A DNA stretch of 29,723 nt from JAZLJD01 sp045617725 (GTDB lineage: Bacteria; Bacillota; Clostridia; Lachnospirales; Lachnospiraceae): NCBI GenBank assembly GCA_045617725.1, contig JAZLJD010000068.1, positions 1-29,723 on the forward strand. The letters run 5' to 3'. Position numbers and translations under genes: made by a program. This document shows, one piece after another, positions 8,116 to 15,133 of this stretch (position 1 is the first letter of the stretch; every line of letters begins with the position of its first letter). The notes beneath the pieces were generated by a model that had not been told where the DNA came from, ran no database searches, and saw nothing but the letters and a program-made list of their open reading frames with translations.

Positions 8116-9456
8116 ATGCCTGTAATCGATGAAGCAGTAGCTAAAAAAATATTGCCCCATGATTTAAAGGCAGAGCAGGCCGTAATTGGTTCCATGATTA
8201 TGGACAAGGATGCTATTGCACTGGCAGCGGAGGTTGTCACCGGAGATGATTTTTACAGTCGTCAGTACGGACTCCTTTTTGACATAATGGTGGATATGAA
8301 TAAACAAGGGGTTCCTGTTGACGAAGTAACGTTGCAGGCTCATTTCAAGGACAATGATGTTCCGGATGAACTCAGCAGCCTGGATTTTTTACGTGATGTG
8401 ATTGCAGCGGTTCCTTCTTCCACCAATGCGAAGCATTACGCCCAGATTGTTGCCGAGAAATCCCTTTTGCGTAAGCTGATTAAGGTAAATGAAGAGATCG
8501 CTTCCAGCTGCTATTCAGGCAAGGAAGAAACATCGGTTCTTTTGGAAGAGACCGAGAAGAAGGTCTTCAATCTTGTACAGCGTCGTAATACCGGAGATAT
8601 CGTTCCGATTAAGCAGATCGTATTGGATGCCATGGAACAGATTGAGACTGCTTCCAAAACCAAGGGCGCAGTTACCGGTTTGTCCACCGGATTTATCGAC
8701 CTGGATCGAATGACAGCCGGCTTACATCCGAGTGACCTTGTCATTGTTGCAGCCAGACCGGCTATGGGCAAGACTGCATTTGTATTAAATATAGCGCAGC
8801 ACATGGCGTTCAGACAGAACAAGAAAGTAGCCATCTTTTCGCTGGAAATGGGTCGCGAGCAGCTGGCACAGCGTCTTTTTTCCATGGAGTCCAAGGTTGA
8901 TTCGCAGAATATCCGTACCGGTAATCTGAGCGATGTTGAATGGCAGAAACTGATTGAAGCTATGGATGTCGTAGCCAAATCCAACATGATTATTGACGAT
9001 ACCAGTGGTATCACCATCAGCGAATTACAGTCCAAGTGCCGTAAGTACAAGCTGGAGCACGGACTTGACATTGTATTAATCGACTACCTGCAGCTTATGA
9101 GCGGCAGCGGCAAAAACGAATCCCGTCAGCAGGAGATTTCCGATATCTCCCGTGCACTTAAGAGCCTTGCAAGGGAACTTAAGATTCCGGTCATAGCTCT
9201 TTCCCAGTTGTCCCGTACGGTAGAATCACGAGAGGACAAGCGCCCGATGCTTTCCGACTTGCGTGAATCCGGTGCGATTGAACAGGATGCCGATGTCGTA
9301 ATGTTCATCTATCGTGATGAGTATTATAACCACGATTCCACGGAACACCGCGGCGAGGCCGAAATCATTATCGCCAAACAACGTAGCGGTCCTGTCGGAA
9401 CGGTTAAGCTGGCATGGCTCGGTCAGTATACACAGTTCGCCAATCTTGCGAAATAA
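8116..9456 (+). CDS. dnaB: Replicative DNA helicase DnaB
   Basis: Hexameric replicative helicase, 446 aa, a standard length; no intein is present. The N-terminal helical domain (about 10-120) carries KAEQAVIGSM. The RecA-like C-terminal domain has a Walker A, ARPAMGKTAF, with Lys219, then SLEMGREQLAQR, a Walker B DIVLIDYLQLM, and SQLSRTVESR...LSDLRESGAIEQDAD near the end, including an arginine-finger region. GAGGAA about 10 nt before the ATG is the SD. It unwinds DNA at the fork, with SSB encoded just upstream. A terminator follows immediately. Confidence 0.97.
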   Translation: MPVIDEAVAKKILPHDLKAEQAVIGSMIMDKDAIALAAEVVTGDDFYSRQYGLLFDIMVDMNKQGVPVDEVTLQAHFKDNDVPDELSSLDFLRDVIAAVPSSTNAKHYAQIVAEKSLLRKLIKVNEEIASSCYSGKEETSVLLEETEKKVFNLVQRRNTGDIVPIKQIVLDAMEQIETASKTKGAVTGLSTGFIDLDRMTAGLHPSDLVIVAARPAMGKTAFVLNIAQHMAFRQNKKVAIFSLEMGREQLAQRLFSMESKVDSQNIRTGNLSDVEWQKLIEAMDVVAKSNMIIDDTSGITISELQSKCRKYKLEHGLDIVLIDYLQLMSGSGKNESRQQEISDISRALKSLARELKIPVIALSQLSRTVESREDKRPMLSDLRESGAIEQDADVVMFIYRDEYYNHDSTEHRGEAEIIIAKQRSGPVGTVKLAWLGQYTQFANLAK

Positions 9457-9461
9457 AAATA

Positions 9462-9489
9462 AAATCCCGGCGCGAAAGCGTCGGGATTT
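9462..9489. terminator. Bidirectional terminator between dnaB and ferredoxin gene
   Basis: A 12-bp stem (9462-9473 with 9478-9489, one G-T pair) closes a GAAA tetraloop. Read on the minus strand it is followed by TTTTATTTTTATTT, and on the plus strand by a weaker TTTCGTTTG. It therefore serves the minus-strand ferredoxin gene best and the plus-strand dnaB operon more weakly. Confidence 0.88.
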
Positions 9490-9533
9490 CGTTTGTACAA
9501 CAATGTGTACGAATGCTTTGATTAAGTTGTGGA

Positions 9534-9704
9534 TTACTCCTCAGAGATTGCACCAACAGGGCAAGCACCTGCACATGCGCCACAAGATAAGCAAGTATCT
9601 GCATCGATCTCGAAATGAGCATCGCCTGCGGAAATTGCTCCTGCGGGGCACTGGGACTCGCAAGTTCCACAGCTAACACAAGTATCATTAATTACAAATG
9701 CCAT
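9534..9704 (-). CDS. 2[4Fe-4S] ferredoxin, 56 aa
   Basis: Small clostridial-type ferredoxin read on the minus strand: it starts MAFVINDTCVSCGTC and ends CPVGAISEE. Two CxxCxxCxxxCP motifs are present: Cys9, 12, 15, 19 and Cys38, 41, 44, 48, enough for two [4Fe-4S] clusters. Length (56 aa) is standard. The SD AGGAGGAT lies 7-8 nt upstream, and there is a good promoter at 9737-9765. Such ferredoxins are low-potential electron carriers in the cytoplasm for hydrogenases, pyruvate:ferredoxin oxidoreductase or radical-SAM enzymes. It is divergent from pflB; supplying electrons to the PflA activase is my inference and not shown by sequence. Confidence 0.95.
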   Translation of the reverse strand: MAFVINDTCVSCGTCESQCPAGAISAGDAHFEIDADTCLSCGACAGACPVGAISEE

Positions 9705-9736
9705 GATCAAATCCTCCTATCTCATGTTCTTTACAA

Positions 9737-9765
9737 ATTGTAATACAAGTTCTATTTTTCCACAA
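9737..9765 (-). promoter_or_regulatory. Ferredoxin promoter
   Basis: On the minus strand, TTGTGG (9765-9760), a 17-nt spacer, and TACAAT (9742-9737) form a sigma-A promoter. The start would be near 9731, leaving about 27 nt to the ATG. TTACAAATTGTAA (9731-9743), an inverted repeat, overlaps the -10 box. Confidence 0.75.
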
Positions 9766-9859
9766 GTTATAATTTCATTAAATTCTGCGCCTTTCGGCAC
9801 CGTATTTTTTGGCTCCGCCAAAGAGCAGTTTTGTACCTAAAAAAGTACATTTGATATCC

Positions 9860-9888
9860 TTGACGTTGCTTTTTGCTACTCTTATAAT
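9860..9888 (+). promoter_or_regulatory. pflB promoter
   Basis: TTGACG (9860-9865), a 17-nt spacer and TATAAT (9883-9888) make a near-consensus sigma-A promoter. The start near 9895 gives a leader of about 82 nt before pflB. The strength fits an enzyme of central fermentation. Confidence 0.9.
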
Positions 9889-9934
9889 TACGTTAATGGT
9901 ATTGGGCTTGCCCGATGCCAAGTAATTATTAACA

Positions 9935-9953
9935 AAGTATGATAATCATACTT
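9935..9953 (+). promoter_or_regulatory. Inverted repeat in the pflB leader
   Basis: AAGTATGA (9935-9942), a 3-nt TAA, and TCATACTT (9946-9953) form a perfect 8-bp inverted repeat between the promoter and the SD AAAGGAG. It could be an operator or a small RNA hairpin close to the ribosome site. It does not match a Rex consensus that I can recall; the regulator is unknown. Confidence 0.45.
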
Positions 9954-9976
9954 AAGTATAGCAAAGGAGAACTCAT

Positions 9977-12241
9977 ATGACTAACTTTGAAGAGTGGAAT
10001 GGATTCGAAGGACGTATCTGGAAAGATGAAGTAAACGTTCGCGATTTCATTCAGAAGAACTACACTCCGTATGACGGAGATGAGAGCTTTCTGGCTGCTC
10101 CTACCGAGGCTACTAACAAGCTTTGGGGAAGACTTCAGGAATTACAGAAAGCAGAGCGTGACAAGGGCGGCGTTCTTGATTGCGAGACGAAGGTTGTTTC
10201 CAGCCTTACTTCCTATGGCCCCGGTTACATTGATGAAAGCATGAAGGATCTTGAGCAGATCGTCGGCCTTCAGACTGATAAGCCCCTTAAGAGAGCATTT
10301 ATGCCTTACGGTGGTATCAGAATGGCTGAGGAAGCAGCTGAGAGCTACGGCTACGAAATCGATCCCGAGCTTAAGAATGTATTCGAGAACTACATGACTA
10401 CTCATAACGATGCAGTATTCGCTGCATATACCGATGAGATGAAGCTTGCTCGTAAGACACATATCGTAACAGGTCTTCCTGATACCTATGGTCGTGGACG
10501 TATCGTAGGCGACTATCGTCGTATTGCTCTTTACGGTATCGATTACCTGGTAGCAGCTAAGAAAGCTGACAAGAAGAACTGCGGTTGCGGTAACATGTAT
10601 GATGATGTTATCCGTCTTCGTGAAGAGATTCAGATGCAGATTAATGCACTCTTAGGAATTAAGGAAATGGCTAAGATTTACGGCTGCGATATTTCCCGTC
10701 CTGCAAAGAATGCTAAGGAAGCTTGCCAGTGGTTATACTTCGGTTACCTTGCAGCTATCAAGACTCAGAACGGTGCAGCTATGTCTGTAGGACGTGTTTC
10801 CACCTTCCTTGATATCTACTTCGAGCGTGACCTTAAGAACGGTGTACTTACCGAGTCTGAGGCACAGGAAATCATCGACCATATGACCATGAAGTTCCGT
10901 ATGGTTAAGTTCGCAAGAATTCCTTCTTACAACCAGTTATTCTCCGGAGATCCTACTTGGGCTACTCTTGAGGTTGGTGGTATCGGAATGGACGGACGTT
11001 CCATGGTTACCAAGAACGACTATCGTTTCCTTCATACCCTTGAGAACATGGGACCTTCTCCTGAGCCCAACCTTACCGTTCTCTACTCCAGCGATCTTCC
11101 TGAGCAGTTCAAGAAGTACGCAGCTCATATTTCGATTGAGACCAGCTCCATTCAGTATGAGAATGATGATGTAATGAAGCCTGTTTGGGGCGATGATTAC
11201 TCCATCTGCTGCTGTGTATCCGCTACTCAGACCGGTAAAGAGATTCAGTTCTTCGGTGCAAGAGCTAACCTTGGTAAGACCCTTCTTTACGCATTCAACG
11301 GTGGTTTCGATGAGAAGCATCGTATCCAGTGCGGTCCTAAGATGGACAAGATTACCAAAGAAGTTCTTAGCGGTGAAGAAGACTTCCAGATGGTTAAGGA
11401 GAAATTCGAGTTCTGGATTGACTGGTGTGCAGACATCTATGTTAACGTTTTGAACCTGATCCATTACATGCATGATAAGTATTACTATGAAGCTGCTGAG
11501 ATGGCATTGATCGATACCAACTTACGTCGTACCTTCGCTACCGGTATTGCAGGTTTCTCACACGTAATCGATTCCCTTTCCGCAATCCGTTACGCTAAGG
11601 TTACCGTTATCCGTGACGAAGAAGGCATCACCAAAGACTTCAAGGTTGAAGGTGAGTTCCCTAAATACGGTAACGATGATGATCGTGCTGATGAACTCGG
11701 TGTATGGCTTCTTAAGACCTTCGTTACTGCTGTAAGACGTCGTCATACCTATCGTGACGCAGAGCCTACCACTTCCCTGCTTACCATTACTTCCAACGTT
11801 GTATATGGTGAAGCTACCGGTGCTATGCCTAACGGACGTCCTGCATTTGCTCCTTTCTCACCCGGAGCATCACCCAGCTACGGCGCAGAGCAGAACGGTC
11901 TTGTTGCATCCTTGAACTCAGTTGCTAAGATTCCTTATCACTGGTCACTGGATGGTATTTCCAATACTCAGACCATTAACCCTGATGCACTTGGACATGA
12001 CAAGGCAGAAAGAGTTTCTAACCTTGCACAGGTACTTGACGGTTACTTCGATCAGGGTGCTCATCACCTTAATGTTAACGTATTCACAGTTGACAAGCTT
12101 CTTGATGCACAGGCTCATCCTGAGAAACCTGAGTACGCTAACTTCACTGTTCGTGTATCCGGTTACGCAGTTAAGTTCATCAACTTAACCAAGAAACAGC
12201 AGGACGATGTTATTGCAAGAACATGCCACGCAAGACTGTAA
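9977..12241 (+). CDS. pflB: Formate C-acetyltransferase (pyruvate formate-lyase)
   Basis: Glycyl-radical enzyme of 754 aa that converts pyruvate and CoA to acetyl-CoA and formate in the cytoplasm. The active-site cysteine pair is Cys412-Cys413 in a run of three cysteines (ICCCVS), followed by GKEIQFFGARANLGKTLLYA. The radical glycine is Gly729 in RVSGYAVKF, near the C-terminus as expected. Codon choice is strongly biased toward CGT, GGT, CTT and AAC compared with its neighbours, typical of a very highly expressed gene. It has a strong promoter, an SD AAAGGAG and a long leader with an inverted repeat. A strong terminator follows, so the activase pflA downstream is only loosely coupled. Confidence 0.98.
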   Translation: MTNFEEWNGFEGRIWKDEVNVRDFIQKNYTPYDGDESFLAAPTEATNKLWGRLQELQKAERDKGGVLDCETKVVSSLTSYGPGYIDESMKDLEQIVGLQTDKPLKRAFMPYGGIRMAEEAAESYGYEIDPELKNVFENYMTTHNDAVFAAYTDEMKLARKTHIVTGLPDTYGRGRIVGDYRRIALYGIDYLVAAKKADKKNCGCGNMYDDVIRLREEIQMQINALLGIKEMAKIYGCDISRPAKNAKEACQWLYFGYLAAIKTQNGAAMSVGRVSTFLDIYFERDLKNGVLTESEAQEIIDHMTMKFRMVKFARIPSYNQLFSGDPTWATLEVGGIGMDGRSMVTKNDYRFLHTLENMGPSPEPNLTVLYSSDLPEQFKKYAAHISIETSSIQYENDDVMKPVWGDDYSICCCVSATQTGKEIQFFGARANLGKTLLYAFNGGFDEKHRIQCGPKMDKITKEVLSGEEDFQMVKEKFEFWIDWCADIYVNVLNLIHYMHDKYYYEAAEMALIDTNLRRTFATGIAGFSHVIDSLSAIRYAKVTVIRDEEGITKDFKVEGEFPKYGNDDDRADELGVWLLKTFVTAVRRRHTYRDAEPTTSLLTITSNVVYGEATGAMPNGRPAFAPFSPGASPSYGAEQNGLVASLNSVAKIPYHWSLDGISNTQTINPDALGHDKAERVSNLAQVLDGYFDQGAHHLNVNVFTVDKLLDAQAHPEKPEYANFTVRVSGYAVKFINLTKKQQDDVIARTCHARL

Positions 12242-12276
12242 TTCGCTGACATATAGCAATTAACAAGTTTATATGG

Positions 12277-12313
12277 AAGGGATTTTGGACGTCTTGTCCA
12301 AAATCCCTTTTTT
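12277..12313 (+). terminator. Strong terminator after pflB
   Basis: A perfect 14-bp stem (12277-12290 with 12296-12309) closes a 5-nt loop GTCTT and runs into six T's. It is the strongest intrinsic terminator in the window and should block most transcription from pflB into pflA. Confidence 0.95.
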
Positions 12314-12330
12314 AAGAAATGTAGGTATAT

Positions 12331-12441
12331 AGTGTGAAAAATGCAGGCATTTTTCACGCGACACTTTGTGTCGCAATCCGTAGCAGCTTCGCTGCAATGC
12401 AGTGAAGGGCTAAATATAGCGGATTGCGAAATGCGGGGATT
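12331..12441 (+). repeat. 111-bp structured dispersed repeat, copy A
   Basis: This copy differs from copy B (29501-29611) at only two of 111 positions. Hairpins: GTGAAAAATGC (12334-12344) with GCATTTTTCAC (12347-12357); GCGACAC (12358-12364) with GTGTCGC (12368-12374); an AATCCG (12375-12380) with CGGATT (12420-12425) closing stem that encloses GCAGC-TTC-GCTGC (12383-12395). The right end contains GCGGGGATT and stops 3 nt before the pflA ATG. No long ORF or transposase lies inside. It may be a regulatory RNA leader, a REP-like element or a small non-autonomous mobile repeat. Confidence 0.9.
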
Positions 12442-12444
12442 TAT

Positions 12445-13197
12445 ATGGAAGGTAGAATCCATTCTTTGGAAACATTCGGGCTGGTAGACGGCCCGGGAGT
12501 ACGCTATGTAGTTTTTGTCCAGGGATGCAGAATGCGGTGTAAGTATTGCCACAATCCGGAAACCTGGGACTTAAGCGGTGGTACATTGTGGACTCCGGAA
12601 GCTTTATTTGAACGTGCATATCGATACAAACCGTATTGGATGCGCAATGGAAAACCCAACGGCGGAATTACTGTAAGCGGCGGAGAGCCCTTACTTCAGA
12701 TAGATTTCCTTACCGAGTTTTTTAAATTGGCCAAGGCAAAAGATATTCATACCACAGTTGACACTTCAGGAAATCCGTTTACGTTTGAAGAGCCTTTTAT
12801 CAGTAAGTTCAATGAACTCATGGAGGTTACGGATCTTTTTATGCTGGATATCAAGGAAATTGTGGATGAAAAGCATAAAGAGCTTACGAAGTGGACGAAT
12901 CAGAATATTCTGGATATGGCGAAATATCTGTCGGATCACGGCAAGACGATGTGGATTCGTCACGTGCTGGTGCCCGGAGTTACGGATGACGAGGAAGGTC
13001 TGAAAGAACTCAATACATTCATTAAGTCATTAAAAACAGTTGAGAAAGTTGAAATATTGCCGTATCATACTCTTGGCCTTGCAAAGTGGGAAGACCTAAA
13101 CATCCCGTATCCCTTGGAGGGTGTTGAGATTCCTACGGAGGAAGAAGTCAAAAAAGCAGAACTTATTCTGGACATACATAAAAATGAAAGTTATTAA
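12445..13197 (+). CDS. pflA: Pyruvate formate-lyase activating enzyme
   Basis: Radical-SAM activase of 250 aa that installs the glycyl radical on PflB using SAM and a [4Fe-4S] cluster. The cluster motif CxxxCxxC is Cys28, Cys32 and Cys35 (CRMRCKYC), followed by HNPETWD and the GGITVSGGEPLLQ segment. I choose the ATG at 12445: alignment to the family start (GRIHS-E-GxVDGPG) fits, and GGGGA lies 5 nt upstream. An in-frame TTG at 12424 lies in the repeat and would add unrelated residues. No sigma-A promoter is evident between the pflB terminator and this gene, apart from anything inside the repeat. A DUF1858 gene follows after 12 nt. Confidence 0.97.
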   Translation: MEGRIHSLETFGLVDGPGVRYVVFVQGCRMRCKYCHNPETWDLSGGTLWTPEALFERAYRYKPYWMRNGKPNGGITVSGGEPLLQIDFLTEFFKLAKAKDIHTTVDTSGNPFTFEEPFISKFNELMEVTDLFMLDIKEIVDEKHKELTKWTNQNILDMAKYLSDHGKTMWIRHVLVPGVTDDEEGLKELNTFIKSLKTVEKVEILPYHTLGLAKWEDLNIPYPLEGVEIPTEEEVKKAELILDIHKNESY

Positions 13198-13209
13198 TAG
13201 GAGGTTATT

Positions 13210-13410
13210 ATGGCTAAGTTTACGAAAGACATGACTATTGGCGAAATGCTTCGTCTGGATACGAATATTATTCCGATTCTTCTGGATGCAGGTATGCACT
13301 GCCTGGGTTGCCCTTCCGCACAGGCTGAGTCCTTTGAGGAAGCTGCTATGGTTCACGGAATCGATGCAGATGCCCTGATTCAGAAGCTGAACGCAGAGTG
13401 CGGCGAATAA
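13210..13410 (+). CDS. DUF1858 (hybrid-cluster-associated disulfide) protein
   Basis: Small protein of 66 aa matching the DUF1858 family, starting MAKFTKDMTIGEML and containing CLGCPSA with Cys31 and Cys34 as a CxxC redox or metal site. Members occur beside hybrid-cluster and other redox proteins in anaerobes; their biochemical role is not settled. A TAGGAGG SD precedes the ATG, and the gene sits 12 nt behind pflA, so it is probably co-transcribed. A thiol or Fe-S role near the oxygen-sensitive PFL system is an inference from context. Confidence 0.88.
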   Translation: MAKFTKDMTIGEMLRLDTNIIPILLDAGMHCLGCPSAQAESFEEAAMVHGIDADALIQKLNAECGE

Positions 13411-13429
13411 ATTAATCGTAGGTAAATCA

Positions 13430-13465
13430 AAAGTCCTGTATCAACATTGTGTGATACAGGACTTT
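13430..13465. terminator. Bidirectional terminator between DUF1858 gene and mecA
   Basis: The 14-bp arms 13430-13443 and 13452-13465 pair perfectly around an 8-nt loop. On the plus strand TTTCTTAATTTT follows; on the minus strand CTTTTGATTT follows. It ends the pflA transcript and the convergent mecA transcript. Confidence 0.9.
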
Positions 13466-13487
13466 CTTAATTTTGATGTAAATTCTG

Positions 13488-14324
13488 TCAGTTCAGATTC
13501 AGGATGTCACTTAATGCATGGCCTATCAGCATGGGTGTCAGGTGTTCCTTGAGGTATGCTTCGATGCCGGCCGCATAACGCTGTACATGTCCGAATTCAC
13601 TGGAGAGGTTGATAATTCGGTTGAATTCCTGAGGCTCGTCCGATTCAGCGTTCATAAGCAGGAGATACGTACCGGGTTGCTCGCCCTTGTAAAGGGTGTT
13701 CACACCATTGTAACTGCCCTGAATCGTACGTGCGAAGAGCACCAAATCATCGATACTGTCAAAGGAAACCAGTCTCACCAGGGGAAGAGCGGAAACGTCA
13801 GGCTCGGAAGTGTTGCTCGTGTCCTGCTTGGGAGCAGGCACGGGAACGGGAGCCTTGGGTTCGTCGGGAGCATCCGCATAAGCTGTGTTACTGTCCTCGC
13901 TACCCTTCAGAATCTGGTCCTTCAGTTCCATGGCCCGTCGGAGCATTTCATCCAAAACGGCATCTCGGGTAGCGTGTATTTCCTCGGAAGACTCCTCTGA
14001 ATTCATGTCGGAAATCTCGTCGGAATCATCCTCGTCCGAAGGTGAAAATCTGGAGAAACGGGTGTCCAGCTCGTCGGGATCGTCCACCTTGGTAATGATG
14101 AGAACGATACAGTCGCTGCTCATGGGAATTGCTTCTATCATAAGAGGGATATCTTCTGCTTCAAAGCCGAATTCAAAATGGGCCTGTTGCATCATATCCT
14201 TGAAGAGTTCTTTGGCTTTCTCGGTGCCATATGCCAGCTCGCTGATCTTGAGCTCGCGGTTCTGCAGGTCTGCTTTGGTAAGTGTACAACGAATCTGATG
14301 ATCATTTACTTTCTCAATTTTCAT
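13488..14324 (-). CDS. mecA: Adaptor protein MecA
   Basis: MecA-family adaptor of 278 aa, which in Firmicutes delivers substrates to the ClpC-ClpP protease. The N-terminal domain begins MKIEKVNDHQIRCTLTKADL and runs to about residue 85; the C-terminal ClpC-binding domain spans about 180-278 and ends HALSDILNLN. Between them lies an unusually long, very acidic Ser/Asp/Glu stretch (about 94-120), then a Pro/Ala-rich linker (150-170). The Bacillus subtilis protein is about 218 aa, so the linker accounts for the extra length. SD AGGAGGG about 9 nt upstream; promoter at 14363-14391. It is a single-gene transcript converging on the pflA operon. Confidence 0.92.
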   Translation of the reverse strand: MKIEKVNDHQIRCTLTKADLQNRELKISELAYGTEKAKELFKDMMQQAHFEFGFEAEDIPLMIEAIPMSSDCIVLIITKVDDPDELDTRFSRFSPSDEDDSDEISDMNSEESSEEIHATRDAVLDEMLRRAMELKDQILKGSEDSNTAYADAPDEPKAPVPVPAPKQDTSNTSEPDVSALPLVRLVSFDSIDDLVLFARTIQGSYNGVNTLYKGEQPGTYLLLMNAESDEPQEFNRIINLSSEFGHVQRYAAGIEAYLKEHLTPMLIGHALSDILNLN

Positions 14325-14362
14325 AAATAAAGACCCTCCTTCGTTATATTTACTGTGTAGTT

Positions 14363-14391
14363 ATATTACAATTTATCGGTATTTTAGTCAA
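14363..14391 (-). promoter_or_regulatory. mecA promoter
   Basis: On the minus strand, TTGACT (14391-14386), a 17-nt spacer and TAATAT (14368-14363) form a good sigma-A promoter. The start would be near 14356, about 30 nt before the mecA ATG. Confidence 0.82.
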
Positions 14392-14508
14392 GTAAACTAA
14401 CCTCCAGGAGCCAAAAATTAAGGGAAATTTCAGAGTTTGTTCGGCCTCGGTATCATTAGAAAATTCGGTCACTTTTTTATGTATTGTGCCGAATTTTAGG
14501 CTCACTTA

Positions 14509-14537
14509 TTGCGGTGCCAAAAAGTACTTGCTATAAT
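14509..14537 (+). promoter_or_regulatory. Orphan promoter in the mecA-GH18 interval
   Basis: TTGCGG (14509-14514), a 17-nt spacer and TATAAT (14532-14537) form a good sigma-A promoter with no recognised gene for almost 600 nt. An 18-codon ORF at 14584, behind AAGGAGGG at short spacing, and a weak hairpin ATGTT...AACAT before TTTCTTTTTTTC (to about 14630) are the only features immediately downstream. Confidence 0.6.
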
Positions 14538-15058
14538 CTGCCACATGAGACACGGGAATACTTATCTGCCGGGAAGGAGGGCGATGCAGCAGTATACCGA
14601 TATGTTCGAAATAACATTTCTTTTTTTCTTTGGATATTAACAGTTCGAAGTTCTTTCTGGGTGTGATATCCGGTCTGTTATTCTAAACATTATCTGTTTT
14701 TTTGTCTTAATGGCGAGTCGATATTGACCGCATCTGACAGCAATCAATCCTTAAACATAAACATACCTTTATTCAATTTATCATCCGGTTCACCGGAGTT
14801 TTCAGGCAGTGTTTCGTCTCATCCACATACTTTATCACGAACTTCTTGCACGTGGTTTGCGTAGGTCATTTTTGATTGCGCCTTCTGTGCTTAGGAATGA
14901 AAATCATGAGGTCATTGGGGTGCGCCGGGTAGTATAAACTGCAACTTAGGCCCCTCTGGATGCAGGTAGGTTTCTTTTTGGAACCGGGATTGGGGAGTGC
15001 GTACCTCCGATGATTTCACGCCGGGGGATTTCATATGGATTACATATCGTGAAATTTA

Positions 15059-15087
15059 GTGACTGTTTATGGGAACTCTGTTATAAT
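15059..15087 (+). promoter_or_regulatory. Promoter of the GH18 gene
   Basis: GTGACT (15059-15064), a 17-nt spacer and a perfect TATAAT (15082-15087) lie ahead of the gene; the start near 15094 gives a leader of about 40 nt that contains GAGAGGA as the SD. Confidence 0.75.
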
Positions 15088-15133
15088 ATTAAAGATATGC
15101 GATTGCATAGGAATGAACCGAGAGGATTAAGAT

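Larger units (their letters stand above)
14392..15133. other. Gene-poor 0.7-kb region with promoters and degenerate frames
   Basis: I find no intact gene here. A promoter at 14509-14537 points into it. On the minus strand around 14730-15000, short frames with protein-like composition are broken by stops in every frame; one reads MTYANHVQEVRDKVCG, stop, then DETLPENSGEPDDKLNKG (about 14738-14866). This suggests a decayed gene or a structured RNA. A pairing between GAAAATCATGAGG (near 14898-14911) and CCTCCGATGATTTC (near 15004-15017) could close a roughly 120-nt domain. I recognise no known family. Confidence 0.4.

Noticed and set aside
11201..11215. Three consecutive cysteines at the PFL active site as an anomaly
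   Set aside because: The required Cys-Cys pair and all flanking residues are intact; the additional Cys is a minor variant.
12331..12441. Repeat as a coding sequence (GTG frame starting VKNAGIFHATLC)
   Set aside because: The frame is broken by the 1-nt insertion in copy C while the hairpins are kept, so coding is not conserved.
12424..12444. TTG start for pflA within the repeat
   Set aside because: The added residues come from the repeat and do not belong to the PflA family; the ATG at 12445 fits the family start.
14544..14635. Possible 4.5S/SRP-like small RNA because of CCGGGAAGGAGG and GCAGCAG
   Set aside because: The conserved SRP core (GGTCAGG...GGAAGG.AGCAGCC) is not present in the correct order; kept only as an unassigned promoter-driven region.
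14484..14666. 60-codon plus-strand frame in the mecA-GH18 interval
   Set aside because: It begins upstream of the promoter that would transcribe it, has no SD, and its composition is not protein-like.
14750..15000. IS200-like transposase remnant on the minus strand (MIFIPKHRRR resembles VFxPKYRR)
   Set aside because: Only about ten residues resemble the family, and the downstream HUH and tyrosine motifs are absent; too weak to call.
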